64,000 nucleotides of DNA from Nocardioides seonyuensis (GCF_004683965.1 NZ_CP038436.1:1302001-1366000); one strand, 5' to 3'. Counted from the first letter of the stretch, positions 45,490 to 53,766 are shown. Notes: generated by a model not told the origin, from the letters alone. Numbers and translations are program-made.

Positions 45490-46239
45490 GCACCTGTGGA
45501 CGTCGTGGGGCGGGTCTCGCGCCTGCTCCGAGCAGTCTCCGAGCACGAGCCTGCGGGATCCACCACCTCCGACGCCGCCCGCACCGCCGGCCTCGCCCGA
45601 CCCACCGCCCACCGGCTGCTCACCCACCTCGCGGCCGTCGGGCTCGTCGAGCGCGACGGCGCAGGCCTGTGGGTTCTCGGCCCCGAGCTCTACTTCCTCG
45701 GCAGTGCGGCGTCGGCGAGGTACGACGTCACCTCGCTGGCCCAGCCCGTGGTGCGGCGTCTCAGCGTCGCCACCGGCGAGAGTGCGTTCTTCTCCGCGCG
45801 CCGGGGGGACGAGACGATCTGCCTGCTCCGCGAGGACGGCAGCTTCCCGATCCGCTCGCACGTGCTGCACGAGGGCATCCGGTTCCCCCTCGGTGTCGCC
45901 TCGGCGGGCCTGGCGATCCTGGCGTTCCTCGACGACAACGAGATCGATGGCTGGCTCGCGCGCGCCGACCTCGAGGCGTCGTACGGCGCCGCCCACGCGG
46001 CCGCGGCGGTCCGCGAACGGATCGCCGCGACGCGTCGGCGCGGCTACGCCGTCAACCCCGGGCTCATCGTCGAGGGCAGCTGGGGGATGGCGGCCGCGGT
46101 GTTCGACGCCGACGAGCGGCCCGTCGGCGCGCTGAGCCTCACCGGGATCGAGCAGCGCTTCCGCTCGGCGAGGCAGCGCGAGCTCGGGGCGATGCTCATG
46201 CACGAGGCGCACGAGCTGGGGAAGGCGATGCGCGGCTGA
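45484..46239 (+). CDS. IclR-family transcriptional regulator
   Basis: A 251-residue IclR regulator. The N-terminal winged HTH includes SDAARTAGLARPTAHRLLTHL, and the C-terminal effector domain carries GVASAGLAILAFL and RRRGYAVNPGLIVEGSWGMAAAVFD, ending in GIEQRF. It is divergent from scoAB, which it most likely controls in response to a 3-oxoacid or related acid. Start is GTG at 45484, sitting in an operator-like dyad. Confidence 0.93.
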   Translation: MDAPVDVVGRVSRLLRAVSEHEPAGSTTSDAARTAGLARPTAHRLLTHLAAVGLVERDGAGLWVLGPELYFLGSAASARYDVTSLAQPVVRRLSVATGESAFFSARRGDETICLLREDGSFPIRSHVLHEGIRFPLGVASAGLAILAFLDDNEIDGWLARADLEASYGAAHAAAAVRERIAATRRRGYAVNPGLIVEGSWGMAAAVFDADERPVGALSLTGIEQRFRSARQRELGAMLMHEAHELGKAMRG

Positions 46240-46284
46240 CCTGCGGCAACCCTTGTTCCCGTCGGGCTGGCTATCCTCGCCAAG

Positions 46285-47304
46285 GTGACCCTCCACGCAG
46301 ACATCGGCTCGGACTGGCCACAGGTCCGTCTGCACGTGGTCACCGGCAAGGGCGGGACCGGCAAGTCCACGGTCGCCGCGGCCCTGGCGATGGCGCTGGC
46401 CACCACGGGCAAGAACGTCCTCCTCTGCGAGGTCGAGGGCCGCCAGGGGATCGCCCGGATGTTCGACGTCGACCCGCTGCCCTACGAGGAGCGGCGACTC
46501 GCCAAGGGCGTGCCGGACGAGTCCGGTCGCGCCGGGCAGGTCCACGCGCTCCACATCGATCCGGAGTCGGCGCTGCTGGAGTACCTCGCGATGTACTACA
46601 AGCTCGGACGCGCCGGGAAGGCGCTGGACCGCTTCGGCGTCATCGACTTCGCCACGACGATCGCGCCCGGCGTGCGCGACGTGCTCCTCACCGGGAAGGT
46701 CTACGAGGCGGTCCAGCGCAACTCCCGCCACAAGGGCGCGATCATCTACGACGCGGTCGTCCTGGACGCCCCGCCGACCGGCCGGATCGCCCAGTTCCTC
46801 GGGGTCAACTCCGAGCTGGCGGGCCTCGCGCGCGTGGGACCGATCAAGACGCAGGCCGACAAGGTCATGGCCCTGCTGAAGTCACCGCAGACCGCCGTGC
46901 ACCTGGTGACCGTCCTGGAAGAGATGCCCGTCCAGGAGACCAGCGACGGCATCACCGAGCTGAGGAACAACGGACTCCCGGTCGGCGGCGTCGTGGTCAA
47001 CATGGTCCGTCCACGCGACCTCGACGAGGCTGCCCTGGCGTCGATCCGCCGCGGCAAGGTCGACCGTCCCCGCATCGCCGCCGACCTGGGCCGTGCCGGG
47101 ATCGAGGCCGACGACGACCTGGTCGGGGCCCTGGTCGCCGAGGCGGGCGCCCACGCGGAGCGCCGTGCGCTCGAGGACTCCCAGCGCAAGGTCGTCGCCG
47201 AGCTGGGTGTCCCGACCTACGAGCTCGCCCGCCTGGCCGGTGGGGTCGACCGGGGAGGGCTGCTCGAGCTCGCCGAGGCGATGCGGGAGCAGGGACTGGC
47301 ATGA
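46285..47304 (+). CDS. ArsA/Get3-like ATPase, first of a pair
   Basis: A 339-residue deviant-Walker P-loop ATPase. The A loop GKGGTGKST (residues 21-29) has the signature Lys22 used in dimer catalysis. Later motifs include VVLDAPPTGR and GGVVVNMVRPR. It lacks the arsenite Cys residues, so arsenic export is unlikely. The mycobacterial homologue of this pair has been described as Get3-like. Start is GTG at 46285. Its stop overlaps the start of the second ATPase (ATGA). Order with WhiB4 and PonA2 genes matches mycobacteria. Confidence 0.88.
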   Translation: MTLHADIGSDWPQVRLHVVTGKGGTGKSTVAAALAMALATTGKNVLLCEVEGRQGIARMFDVDPLPYEERRLAKGVPDESGRAGQVHALHIDPESALLEYLAMYYKLGRAGKALDRFGVIDFATTIAPGVRDVLLTGKVYEAVQRNSRHKGAIIYDAVVLDAPPTGRIAQFLGVNSELAGLARVGPIKTQADKVMALLKSPQTAVHLVTVLEEMPVQETSDGITELRNNGLPVGGVVVNMVRPRDLDEAALASIRRGKVDRPRIAADLGRAGIEADDDLVGALVAEAGAHAERRALEDSQRKVVAELGVPTYELARLAGGVDRGGLLELAEAMREQGLA

Positions 47305-48449
47305 GCGAGCACGACATCCCCACCCTCGACGTCGACGCACTGCTCGACGACCCCGGCACCGGCATCATCGTGTGCTGCGGCTCGGGCGGCGTGGGCAAGA
47401 CCACGACCTCGGCGGCGCTGGCGCTGCGCGCCGCAGAACGCGGCAGGCACGTCGTCGTCCTGACCATCGACCCCGCCCGGCGCCTCGCCCAGGCCATGGG
47501 CATCGAGAGGCTCGACAACACGCCGCGACCGGTCCCGGGCGTGGCGTCTCCCGGATCGCTCGACGCCATGATGCTCGACATGAAGCGCACCTTCGACGAG
47601 GTGGTCGAGAGCCAGGCCAGCCCTGAGAAGGCACGTCAGATCCTGGAGAACCCGTTCTACGTGGCCCTGTCGAGCTCCTTCGCCGGCACCCAGGAGTACA
47701 TGGCGATGGAGAAGCTCGGCCAGCTGCACCGCCAGGCGCAGAAGGACGGCACCTACGACCTCATCGTCGTCGACACACCGCCCTCGCGCTCGGCGCTCGA
47801 CTTCCTCGACGCGCCCGAGCGGCTCTCCAGCTTCCTCGACGGTCGCTTCATCCGGCTCCTCCTCGCGCCTGCGCGCGGCCCGGCCCGGCTGATGACTGCG
47901 GGACTGTCGGTGGTGACCAACGCGCTGACCAAGATCCTGGGGGCGCAGGTGCTGCGCGACATGCAGACGTTCGTCGCGGCCTTCGACACGCTCTTCGGGG
48001 GGTTCCGCCAGCGGGCCGAGAAGACGTTCGCGCTGCTCCAGGACGAGCGTACGACGTTCCTCGTGGTGGCCGCGCCCGAGGCTGACGCGCTGCGTGAGGC
48101 GGCCTACTTCGTCGAGCGGCTGACCGACGACGACATGCCGCTGGGGGGCCTGGTGGTCAACCGCGCGAGCCCGACGCCCATGACGGACCTGTCGGCAGAG
48201 GAGGCGGTGGCGGGTGCCGACCGCCTCGTCCAGCGCGACCAGTCCTCGCTCACCGCCGGGATGCTGCGGCTGCACGCCGACCGCATGCGGATCGTGGAGC
48301 GCGAGACGCACCTTCGCAGCCGGTTCGCCGCGGCCCACCCGCAGGTGCCGACGGCGGTGGTGCCGGCGCTGTCCACCGACGTCCACGACCTCGAGGGCCT
48401 GCGACTCATCGGCGACCTGCTGGCCGACGACGTCTCAGTCAGACGGTGA
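47301..48449 (+). CDS. ArsA/Get3-like ATPase, second of a pair
   Basis: A 382-residue partner ATPase. Its A loop reads CCGSGGVGKTTT (about residues 25-36), so the signature Lys seen in the first subunit is Ser here. IDPARRLAQAMG and VVDTPPSRSALDFLD (Switch regions) are intact. The pair probably forms a heterodimer, in which one subunit may be catalytically unequal. A role in membrane-protein targeting or stress has been proposed in mycobacteria. Its last 11 bp overlap the 3' end of the convergent whiB gene. Confidence 0.88.
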   Translation: MSEHDIPTLDVDALLDDPGTGIIVCCGSGGVGKTTTSAALALRAAERGRHVVVLTIDPARRLAQAMGIERLDNTPRPVPGVASPGSLDAMMLDMKRTFDEVVESQASPEKARQILENPFYVALSSSFAGTQEYMAMEKLGQLHRQAQKDGTYDLIVVDTPPSRSALDFLDAPERLSSFLDGRFIRLLLAPARGPARLMTAGLSVVTNALTKILGAQVLRDMQTFVAAFDTLFGGFRQRAEKTFALLQDERTTFLVVAAPEADALREAAYFVERLTDDDMPLGGLVVNRASPTPMTDLSAEEAVAGADRLVQRDQSSLTAGMLRLHADRMRIVERETHLRSRFAAAHPQVPTAVVPALSTDVHDLEGLRLIGDLLADDVSVRR

Positions 48450-48726
48450 CGGGCTTCTGGGACTGCTCGGCGCGAGCGGTCTCCAGGATGGAGCGCCAGG
48501 ACGCGGCCGGACGGCGCTTCAGGAGGGCCCGGCGCTCACGCTCGGTCATGCCGCCCCAGACACCCCACTCGATCTGGTTGTCGAGCGCCTCGGCCAGGCA
48601 CTCGGTCCGCACGGGGCAACCCGCGCAAACGGCCTTGGCCTTGTTCTGCTCCGCACCTCGAACGAAGAGCGCGTCCGGAGTATCTGCCTTGCACGCCGCT
48701 CGCGACGCCCAGTCCTCGACCCACAT
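48439..48726 (-). CDS. whiB4: WhiB-family [4Fe-4S] regulator (WhiB4-like)
   Basis: A 95-residue WhiB protein. Cys12, Cys34, Cys37 and Cys43 give the four-cysteine cluster motif, followed by GVWGGMTERERRALLKRR, the DNA-binding and sigma-contact tail. The gene lies between the ArsA pair and ponA2, exactly where WhiB4 lies in mycobacteria, which is why I assign that subtype. WhiB4 senses oxygen and nitric oxide through its cluster and regulates oxidative-stress genes. Start is ATG at 48726. An inverted repeat sits 28-50 bp upstream. Confidence 0.9.
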   Translation of the reverse strand: MWVEDWASRAACKADTPDALFVRGAEQNKAKAVCAGCPVRTECLAEALDNQIEWGVWGGMTERERRALLKRRPAASWRSILETARAEQSQKPVTV

Positions 48727-48753
48727 GTTGTTTCCCCACAGTCTCCGGGCTGA

Positions 48754-48776
48754 TTGGCCGCCCCCATAGCGGCCAA
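48754..48776. promoter_or_regulatory. Inverted repeat upstream of whiB4
   Basis: TTGGCCGC and GCGGCCAA form a perfect 8-bp inverted repeat with a 7-nt loop, 28-50 bp before the whiB ATG and about 140 bp before ponA2. It may be an operator for the divergent pair or a leader hairpin. The region beyond contains an A-rich stretch near 48781-48803. Confidence 0.5.
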
Positions 48777-48905
48777 CTCCGACCCGATGCGAAAAAACTA
48801 AACGAAACTCCTGCATCAACACAGAGGCCATGTGGCCCAAATCCCATAGTCCGATGTGACTAGATGACCACGGTCGACAAATGGAAGTGGTATCGAACGC
48901 TCCCG

Positions 48906-48911
48906 TATTCT
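48906..48911 (+). promoter_or_regulatory. Candidate ponA2 -10 element, leaderless start
   Basis: TATTCT ends eight bases before the ATG at 48919, which would place the transcription start at the start codon. No ribosome site is visible before the ATG, in keeping with leaderless translation. Confidence 0.4.
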
Positions 48912-48918
48912 CTCCACC

Positions 48919-51324
48919 ATGTCCTCTCCCGACCGCTCCACGCCCGACCGCTCCGGCCCCGACGCCGGGCGGGTGGCTGCGCACCTCACCGTCATGGGCG
49001 CCGTCGCGGTCGTCATGGGAGTGCTCGCCGCCTGTCTGGTCATCCCCTTCGCCGGGGTGCTGGGCGTGGCGACCAAGGACGCCAGCGAGGGCATGGTCAA
49101 CCTCCCCGAGGAGCTCGAGGCCAAGGACCTGGCGCAGAAGACCCGCATCTACGACGCCAACGGCAACCTCATCGCCTCCATCTACGACCAGAACCGCATC
49201 AACGTCCCTCTCACGCAGATCTCGCGGCGCATGGTCAAGGCGATCGTCGCGATCGAGGACTCCCGGTTCTACGAGCACGGCGCGCTCGACCTCAAGGGCA
49301 CCCTGCGCGCCTTCCTGACCAACCAGGCCGCCGGGGGTACCACCCAGGGCGGGTCCTCGATCACCCAGCAGATGGTCAAGCAGACGTTGCTCTACCAGGC
49401 CGAGAGCGACGCGGAGCGCAAGGCGGCCACCGAGGAGACCTACGCCCGCAAGGTGCGCGAGCTGCGCTACGCCATCGCCTTCGAGAAGAACCACACCAAG
49501 GACTGGATCCTCGAGCGCTACCTCAACATCGCCTACTTCGGCGACGGCGCCTTCGGCGTCCAGTCCGCCGCGCGCCACTTCTTCTCCAAGAACGCCAAGG
49601 ACCTCTCATTCGTGCAGGCCGCGCTGCTCGCCGGGCTCGTGAAGAACCCCGGCGGCTACGACCCCACCGAGTCCCCGGAGCGCGCCAAGGAGCGGCGCAA
49701 CGTCGTCCTCGAGCGGATGGCCAACCTCGGCGTGATCAGCGAGCAGAAGGCCGAGAAGCTCAAGGGCAAGGGGCTCGGACTCAAGCTGGAGAGGGCTCCC
49801 AACGGCTGCCAGCAGTCGCAGGCCCAGTTCTTCTGCGACTATGTCGTCCAGTGGCTCATGCAGGACAAGTCGCTCGGCGAGACCAAGAAGGAGCGCAAGA
49901 ACCTCATCCGCAACGGCGGGCTGACGATCCAGACCACGCTCGACCTCGACATGCAGAAGGCGGCCGACGAAGCCGTTCGCGCCCACGTCTTCCCGACCGA
50001 CCAGGCGATCGGCGGCCTGGCGATGGTCGAGCCCGGCACCGGCGAGGTCCGGGCCCTGGCCCAGTCGCGACCGATGGGCACCAACAAGGCGCAGGGCCAG
50101 ACCCACCTCAACTACGTCGTCCCCGAGAAGTACGGCGACGCCAACGGGTTCCAGGCGGGCTCGACGTTCAAGGTGTTCGTCCTCGCCTCCGCCATCAACC
50201 AGGGCATCCCGCTGAGCACCACCATCTCCGCGCCACAGGAGATGAACATCCCTGACGCCGAGTTCGAGACCTGCGAGGGCCCCTACGCCGGAGACGGCAT
50301 GGGGTGGGACGTCGCCAACTCCACCGGCTCGGGCTCCTACAACCTCTACACCGGGACCCAGAAGTCGGTGAACACCTTCTTCGCCCAGCTGGAGATGGAG
50401 ACCGGCATGTGCGAGCCCCTCCAGCTGGCCAAGGACATGGGCGTCCGGGTGCCCAAGCCCCAGCAGGTGCCCTCCTGGATCCTGGGCGTCTCCGACAGCA
50501 ACCCGCTGGAGATGGCGCAGGCCTATGCCACGTTCGCCGCCCGCGGCCTCCACTGCGACGCACGGCCCGTCCGGGCGATCCTCGACTCCAGCGGCGCCCC
50601 CCTGAACGAGTACCCCTCGTCCTGCGAGCAGGTCATGCCCGGAGCCACTGCCGACGCGGTCAACGACATCCTGCGCGGCGTCATGGAGCCCGGCGGGTTC
50701 GGCCAGAGCATCGCGATCGACAAGCCGTCGGCCGGCAAGACCGGCACCAACAACAGCAACATGTCGGTGTGGTTCGTGGGCTACACCCCCAAGATCGCCA
50801 CGGCCGCGATGGTGGCCGGAGCCAACTCACTGGGTCACTGGGTCTCGCTGAACGGCCAGCTCGTCGGCGGCAGCCCCATCTACGAGGCCTTCGGCTCAAC
50901 GGTCGCCGGGCCGATCTGGGGCGACGCGATGGCCGCGATCTCCGCGAAGCTCCCCTACGAGGACTTCCAGCCGCCGGCGGGCGACGAGATCGCCGGCGTG
51001 CTCACGACGGTGCCCGAGGTGAGCGGCATGAGCGTCAAGCAGGCGACCACGACCCTCGAGGGCGCGGGCTTCAACGTCGTCCCGGGTGGCGACGTCAACT
51101 CCAGCGTGGCCCAGGGCTCGGTGGCCTACTCCTCGCCGCCGGCCGGCTCGGGGCTCAGCAGCGGCGACACGGTGGTCATCTACACCTCCACCGGCTACGT
51201 CCCACCCCCGCCCACCACCGACGGCGGCGGCGGCGGGGACGGAGGTGGCGGCAACGGCAACCGCGGGCGCGGGCGCGGCAACGGCGGGGGCAACGGCAAC
51301 GGGAACGGCAGGGGCAACGACTAG
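48919..51324 (+). CDS. ponA2: Bifunctional penicillin-binding protein PonA2 with PASTA domain
   Basis: An 801-residue class A PBP that polymerises and cross-links peptidoglycan. An N-terminal membrane helix (about 24-50) anchors it. The GT51 domain has catalytic Glu113 in AIEDSRFYEHGALD and SSITQQMVKQ. The transpeptidase domain has Ser415-Lys418 (STFK), Ser483-Asn485 (SVN) and KTGT at 607-610. One PASTA domain (about 695-765) follows, then a Gly/Asn/Arg-rich tail of about 33 residues after PPPPTTD. Mycobacterial PonA2 supports stress and dormancy survival. It lies next to whiB4, from which it is divergently read. Confidence 0.95.
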   Translation: MSSPDRSTPDRSGPDAGRVAAHLTVMGAVAVVMGVLAACLVIPFAGVLGVATKDASEGMVNLPEELEAKDLAQKTRIYDANGNLIASIYDQNRINVPLTQISRRMVKAIVAIEDSRFYEHGALDLKGTLRAFLTNQAAGGTTQGGSSITQQMVKQTLLYQAESDAERKAATEETYARKVRELRYAIAFEKNHTKDWILERYLNIAYFGDGAFGVQSAARHFFSKNAKDLSFVQAALLAGLVKNPGGYDPTESPERAKERRNVVLERMANLGVISEQKAEKLKGKGLGLKLERAPNGCQQSQAQFFCDYVVQWLMQDKSLGETKKERKNLIRNGGLTIQTTLDLDMQKAADEAVRAHVFPTDQAIGGLAMVEPGTGEVRALAQSRPMGTNKAQGQTHLNYVVPEKYGDANGFQAGSTFKVFVLASAINQGIPLSTTISAPQEMNIPDAEFETCEGPYAGDGMGWDVANSTGSGSYNLYTGTQKSVNTFFAQLEMETGMCEPLQLAKDMGVRVPKPQQVPSWILGVSDSNPLEMAQAYATFAARGLHCDARPVRAILDSSGAPLNEYPSSCEQVMPGATADAVNDILRGVMEPGGFGQSIAIDKPSAGKTGTNNSNMSVWFVGYTPKIATAAMVAGANSLGHWVSLNGQLVGGSPIYEAFGSTVAGPIWGDAMAAISAKLPYEDFQPPAGDEIAGVLTTVPEVSGMSVKQATTTLEGAGFNVVPGGDVNSSVAQGSVAYSSPPAGSGLSSGDTVVIYTSTGYVPPPPTTDGGGGGDGGGGNGNRGRGRGNGGGNGNGNGRGND

Positions 51325-51779
51325 CCGAGCTGGCGTCGTACCTCCGCAGCCACGGCGCCGCCGTCGGCCCTGCCCTTGACCTGGGGGGTCACGACGCCCA
51401 TGACCTTGCCCATCGCCCGCATGCCCTCCTCAGCGGCGCCGGTCTCTGCGATCGCGGCGGTGACCAGCTCGGCGATCTCTGCCTCGGTCAGGGGGGTCGG
51501 CAGGTAGTCGGCGATGACCTCGCCCTCGGCGGCCTCCTTGGCCGCCATCTCCGGGCGGCCCCCCTCGGCGAACGCGGTGGCTGCCTCGCGGCGCTTCTTG
51601 GCCTCGCTGGTGAGGACGGTCAGCACGTCGTCGTCGGTGAGCTCGCGCGCTACCTTGCCGGACACCTCGGCGTTGGTGATGGCGGTGAGCACCATCCGCA
51701 AGGTCGACGACCGCATCTCGTCGCGTGCCTTCATCGAAGCGGTCAGGTCGGCTCGGAGACGGTCCTTGAGAGCACTCAT
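51321..51779 (-). CDS. GatB/YqeY-domain protein
   Basis: A 152-residue helical protein of the YqeY family, with MSALKDRLRADLTASMKARD at the start, STLRMVLTAITNAEV and GKVMGVVTPQVKGRADGGAV near the end. The family resembles the tail domain of GatB, the tRNA amidotransferase subunit, and binds tRNA in some proteins, but stand-alone YqeY has no settled role. I chose ATG at 51779; an ATG three codons earlier is possible. It ends in a CTAG shared with the convergent ponA2 gene. Confidence 0.88.
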   Translation of the reverse strand: MSALKDRLRADLTASMKARDEMRSSTLRMVLTAITNAEVSGKVARELTDDDVLTVLTSEAKKRREAATAFAEGGRPEMAAKEAAEGEVIADYLPTPLTEAEIAELVTAAIAETGAAEEGMRAMGKVMGVVTPQVKGRADGGAVAAEVRRQLG

Positions 51780-51805
51780 GTGGTCCATTGTGGCAGCCTT
51801 GCGGC

Positions 51806-52744
51806 GTGGCACTCCTCCCGATTCTCCGGCGCACGGCAGGGCTCGGCGTCGCGGCGGGCCTGGGCCTCACCGCCTACGCCGCCCGGGAGGCGAGGCAGTA
51901 CACCCTGCGCGAGGAGACCGTGCCGCTCCTGCCTCCTGGCCACGACCCGCTGCGGGTGCTCCACATCAGCGACATCCACCTGGCTCCCGACCAGCGGGCG
52001 AAGAGGGAGTGGTTGAGCGGCCTGGCCGCCTGCGAGCCGGACCTGGTGATCGACACGGGTGACAACCTCGCCCACGCGCGCTCCGTGCCGCTCCTGGCCG
52101 AGGCCCTCGGCGGACTGCTGGACGTCCCTGGGGCCTACGTGCTCGGCTCCAACGACTACTGGGCGCCCACCATGCGCAACCCGCTCGCCTACCTGCTGCC
52201 CGACACGGGGATCCGCCACACGAGCCAGGGCCAGCTCCCCTGGCCGGAGATGAAGCGGCACTTCGACGAATCCGGCTGGATCGACCTGACCAACGGCTTC
52301 GGCGAGCTCACCGTGCGCGGCACGAGGATCGCGTTCGCCGGCGTCGACGACCCCCACCTCGAGTACGACGACCTCGACCGGGTCGCCGGTCCCGCCGACG
52401 CCTCCGCCGACGTCCGGCTCGCGGTGACCCACGCGCCCTACCTGCGGGTCCTCGACCAGTTCGCCCGCGACGGCTACGACGCGATCATCGCCGGCCACAC
52501 GCACGGCGGACAGGTGTGCCTGCCCCGGCTCGGTGGCAGGGGCGGTCGGGCGCTGACGACCAACTGCGACCTGGAGACCGCCCGCGCCCGAGGCCTCCAC
52601 CGTCACCCGGCGGCCTCGGCTCCCGGCGACCCCGGCACCTCGTGGCTGCACGTCTCGGCCGGGCTGGGCACCAACCCCTACGTCCGGCTCCGCGTCGCCT
52701 GCCGGCCCGAGGCGACCCTGCTGACGCTGGTGCCGCGGGTCTGA
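51806..52744 (+). CDS. Membrane-associated calcineurin-like metallophosphoesterase
   Basis: A 312-residue phosphoesterase with a hydrophobic N-terminus. Motifs for the dinuclear metal site are complete: SDIHLAPD, DTGDN, GSNDYW and GHTHGGQV. This is the YkuE/Rv3683-like group, which may act on lipid or nucleotide phosphates. Start GTG at 51806 is preferred over a TTG six codons earlier. It is divergent from the YqeY gene; mycobacteria have the homologue directly after ponA2, consistent with conserved synteny. Confidence 0.88.
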   Translation: MALLPILRRTAGLGVAAGLGLTAYAAREARQYTLREETVPLLPPGHDPLRVLHISDIHLAPDQRAKREWLSGLAACEPDLVIDTGDNLAHARSVPLLAEALGGLLDVPGAYVLGSNDYWAPTMRNPLAYLLPDTGIRHTSQGQLPWPEMKRHFDESGWIDLTNGFGELTVRGTRIAFAGVDDPHLEYDDLDRVAGPADASADVRLAVTHAPYLRVLDQFARDGYDAIIAGHTHGGQVCLPRLGGRGGRALTTNCDLETARARGLHRHPAASAPGDPGTSWLHVSAGLGTNPYVRLRVACRPEATLLTLVPRV

Positions 52745-52796
52745 GGCTCCAAGCCGACAGACCGCGGGCGATTTCGGCACCCGCAAACTGCTCCGG

Positions 52797-52802
52797 TATG
52801 CT
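52797..52802 (+). promoter_or_regulatory. Candidate -10 for tRNA-Pro
   Basis: TATGCT at 52797-52802 lies about 40 bp before the tRNA, with TTCGGC about 18 bp further upstream as a weak -35. Confidence 0.35.
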
Positions 52803-52842
52803 CGCCGTGCTCTGTGGCTGGGTGACCATCCACGGGGCGGAT

Positions 52843-52919
52843 CGGGCTGTGGCGCAGCTTGGTAGCGCGCCTCGTTCGGGACGAGGAGGCCGCAGGTTCA
52901 AATCCTGTCAGCCCGACCA
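52843..52919 (+). tRNA. tRNA-Pro (anticodon CGG)
   Basis: A 77-nt cloverleaf. The acceptor stem CGGGCTG pairs with CAGCCCG, and the D arm is GCGC-AGCTTGGTA-GCGC. The anticodon stem-loop CCTCG-TTCGGGA-CGAGG gives anticodon CGG, which reads CCG. The T arm is CAGG-TTCAAAT-CCTG, and the CCA end is encoded. A strong hairpin terminator follows. Confidence 0.95.
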
Positions 52920-52946
52920 CGCGGAGCCTCCCGAGCTCCACCACCG

Positions 52947-52973
52947 AGCCGGACCTGCACAGCAGGTCCGGCT
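52947..52973 (+). terminator. Strong hairpin after tRNA-Pro
   Basis: AGCCGGACCTGC and its exact inverse GCAGGTCCGGCT form a 12-bp stem around the 3-nt loop ACA, beginning 28 bp after the tRNA. Only a weak T-rich stretch (TCGTGCTT) follows, but the stem stability makes an intrinsic-type terminator likely. Confidence 0.75.
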
Positions 52974-53011
52974 TCGTGCTTCCCGCCACCGCACACGCGA
53001 CGCCACCAGAT

Positions 53012-53103
53012 GAATTTCCACTCGCACGAGTGGATCTTCACCGCAGTACCGCGGGCCTCACGCATACCCTTCGCCGAACTTCCACTCCGTCGAGTGGAAG
53101 TTC
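53012..53103. repeat. Twin 28-bp palindromes upstream of a membrane-protein pair
   Basis: Two related 28-bp inverted repeats lie 64 bp apart (start to start): 53012-53039 and 53076-53103. The second is perfect over 12-bp arms: GAACTTCCACTC, four bases, then its inverse. The first matches with two arm mismatches (GAATTTCCACTC/GAGTGGATCTTC). They end about 20 bp before the ATG at 53124. Two copies at this spacing suggest a pair of operators for one regulator. Confidence 0.72.
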
Positions 53104-53123
53104 AGCCGTGGCAGACTGCGGGA

Positions 53124-53762
53124 ATGGCGGACGACCGGGACGACGACCGAGCGGAGCAGGACGAGCCCTCCCTGGAGATGCCCTCGCTCGGGATGCCGTC
53201 CCTGTCCCTGCGACGCAAGAAGGGCAAGGCGGAGCAGCCGGCACCCGAGCCGCACCCTGAGCCCGAGCCCGTCGCGACCCGGCAGTCTGCGCCCCCGCCC
53301 GTGGCCCCTGCGGCACCTCGGCCAGGGCCCGAGCCCAGGCCTGAGCCCGTACGCCGCCCGGCACGCGACGTCGTACGCCTCCCCCAGCTTCCCGGCATCG
53401 CTGCCGCGCTCGTCACCGGAGCCGTCGTGGGTCTCCTGGCAGTGGCCTCGGTCTGGCTCTCCGCGACAGCCTGCGAGGCCGCCCGCGGTACGAGCTCCTG
53501 TGGCGGGGGCCCGGGTCTGGTGATCCTCGTGGCGACGGTGCTCCTGCTGGCCTACCTCGGCGGCTGGATGCTGCGCGGCTTCGGGCTGCTCGAGGCCGGC
53601 AGCACGAGCTTCCTGGGGCTCGGCACCGCTGTCGTCGTGCTGCTGGCGTTCTTCAGCCAGTCCTTCGACGAGGTGTGGATGGTGGTCGTGGCCCCCGTGG
53701 TCACCATGGCCGGGTACACCCTGGCCTGGTGGGTCACCCACCAGCTGGCCACGGACGACTGA
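53124..53762 (+). CDS. Membrane protein with Pro/Glu-rich cytoplasmic N-terminus
   Basis: A 212-residue protein. The first 95 residues are acidic then Pro/Glu/Ala-rich and probably disordered, with repeated PSLEMPSLGMPSLSL. They are followed by basic motifs and four membrane helices (about 100-210). I do not recognise a family. Start is ATG at 53124; upstream in-frame codons would read through the palindromes. A second membrane protein gene follows 4 bp downstream, so the two form an operon. Confidence 0.75.
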   Translation: MADDRDDDRAEQDEPSLEMPSLGMPSLSLRRKKGKAEQPAPEPHPEPEPVATRQSAPPPVAPAAPRPGPEPRPEPVRRPARDVVRLPQLPGIAAALVTGAVVGLLAVASVWLSATACEAARGTSSCGGGPGLVILVATVLLLAYLGGWMLRGFGLLEAGSTSFLGLGTAVVVLLAFFSQSFDEVWMVVVAPVVTMAGYTLAWWVTHQLATDD

Positions 53763-53766
53763 GGCC

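Noticed and set aside
29985-46239. Integrative element with defined ends
   Set aside because: No integrase, attachment-site repeats or tRNA remnant was found at the boundaries; only gene-order evidence supports insertion.
46285-48449. Arsenite efflux ATPases
   Set aside because: The arsenite-binding Cys residues are not visible, no arsB, arsD or arsenate reductase is nearby, and the gene order matches the Get3-like mycobacterial pair.
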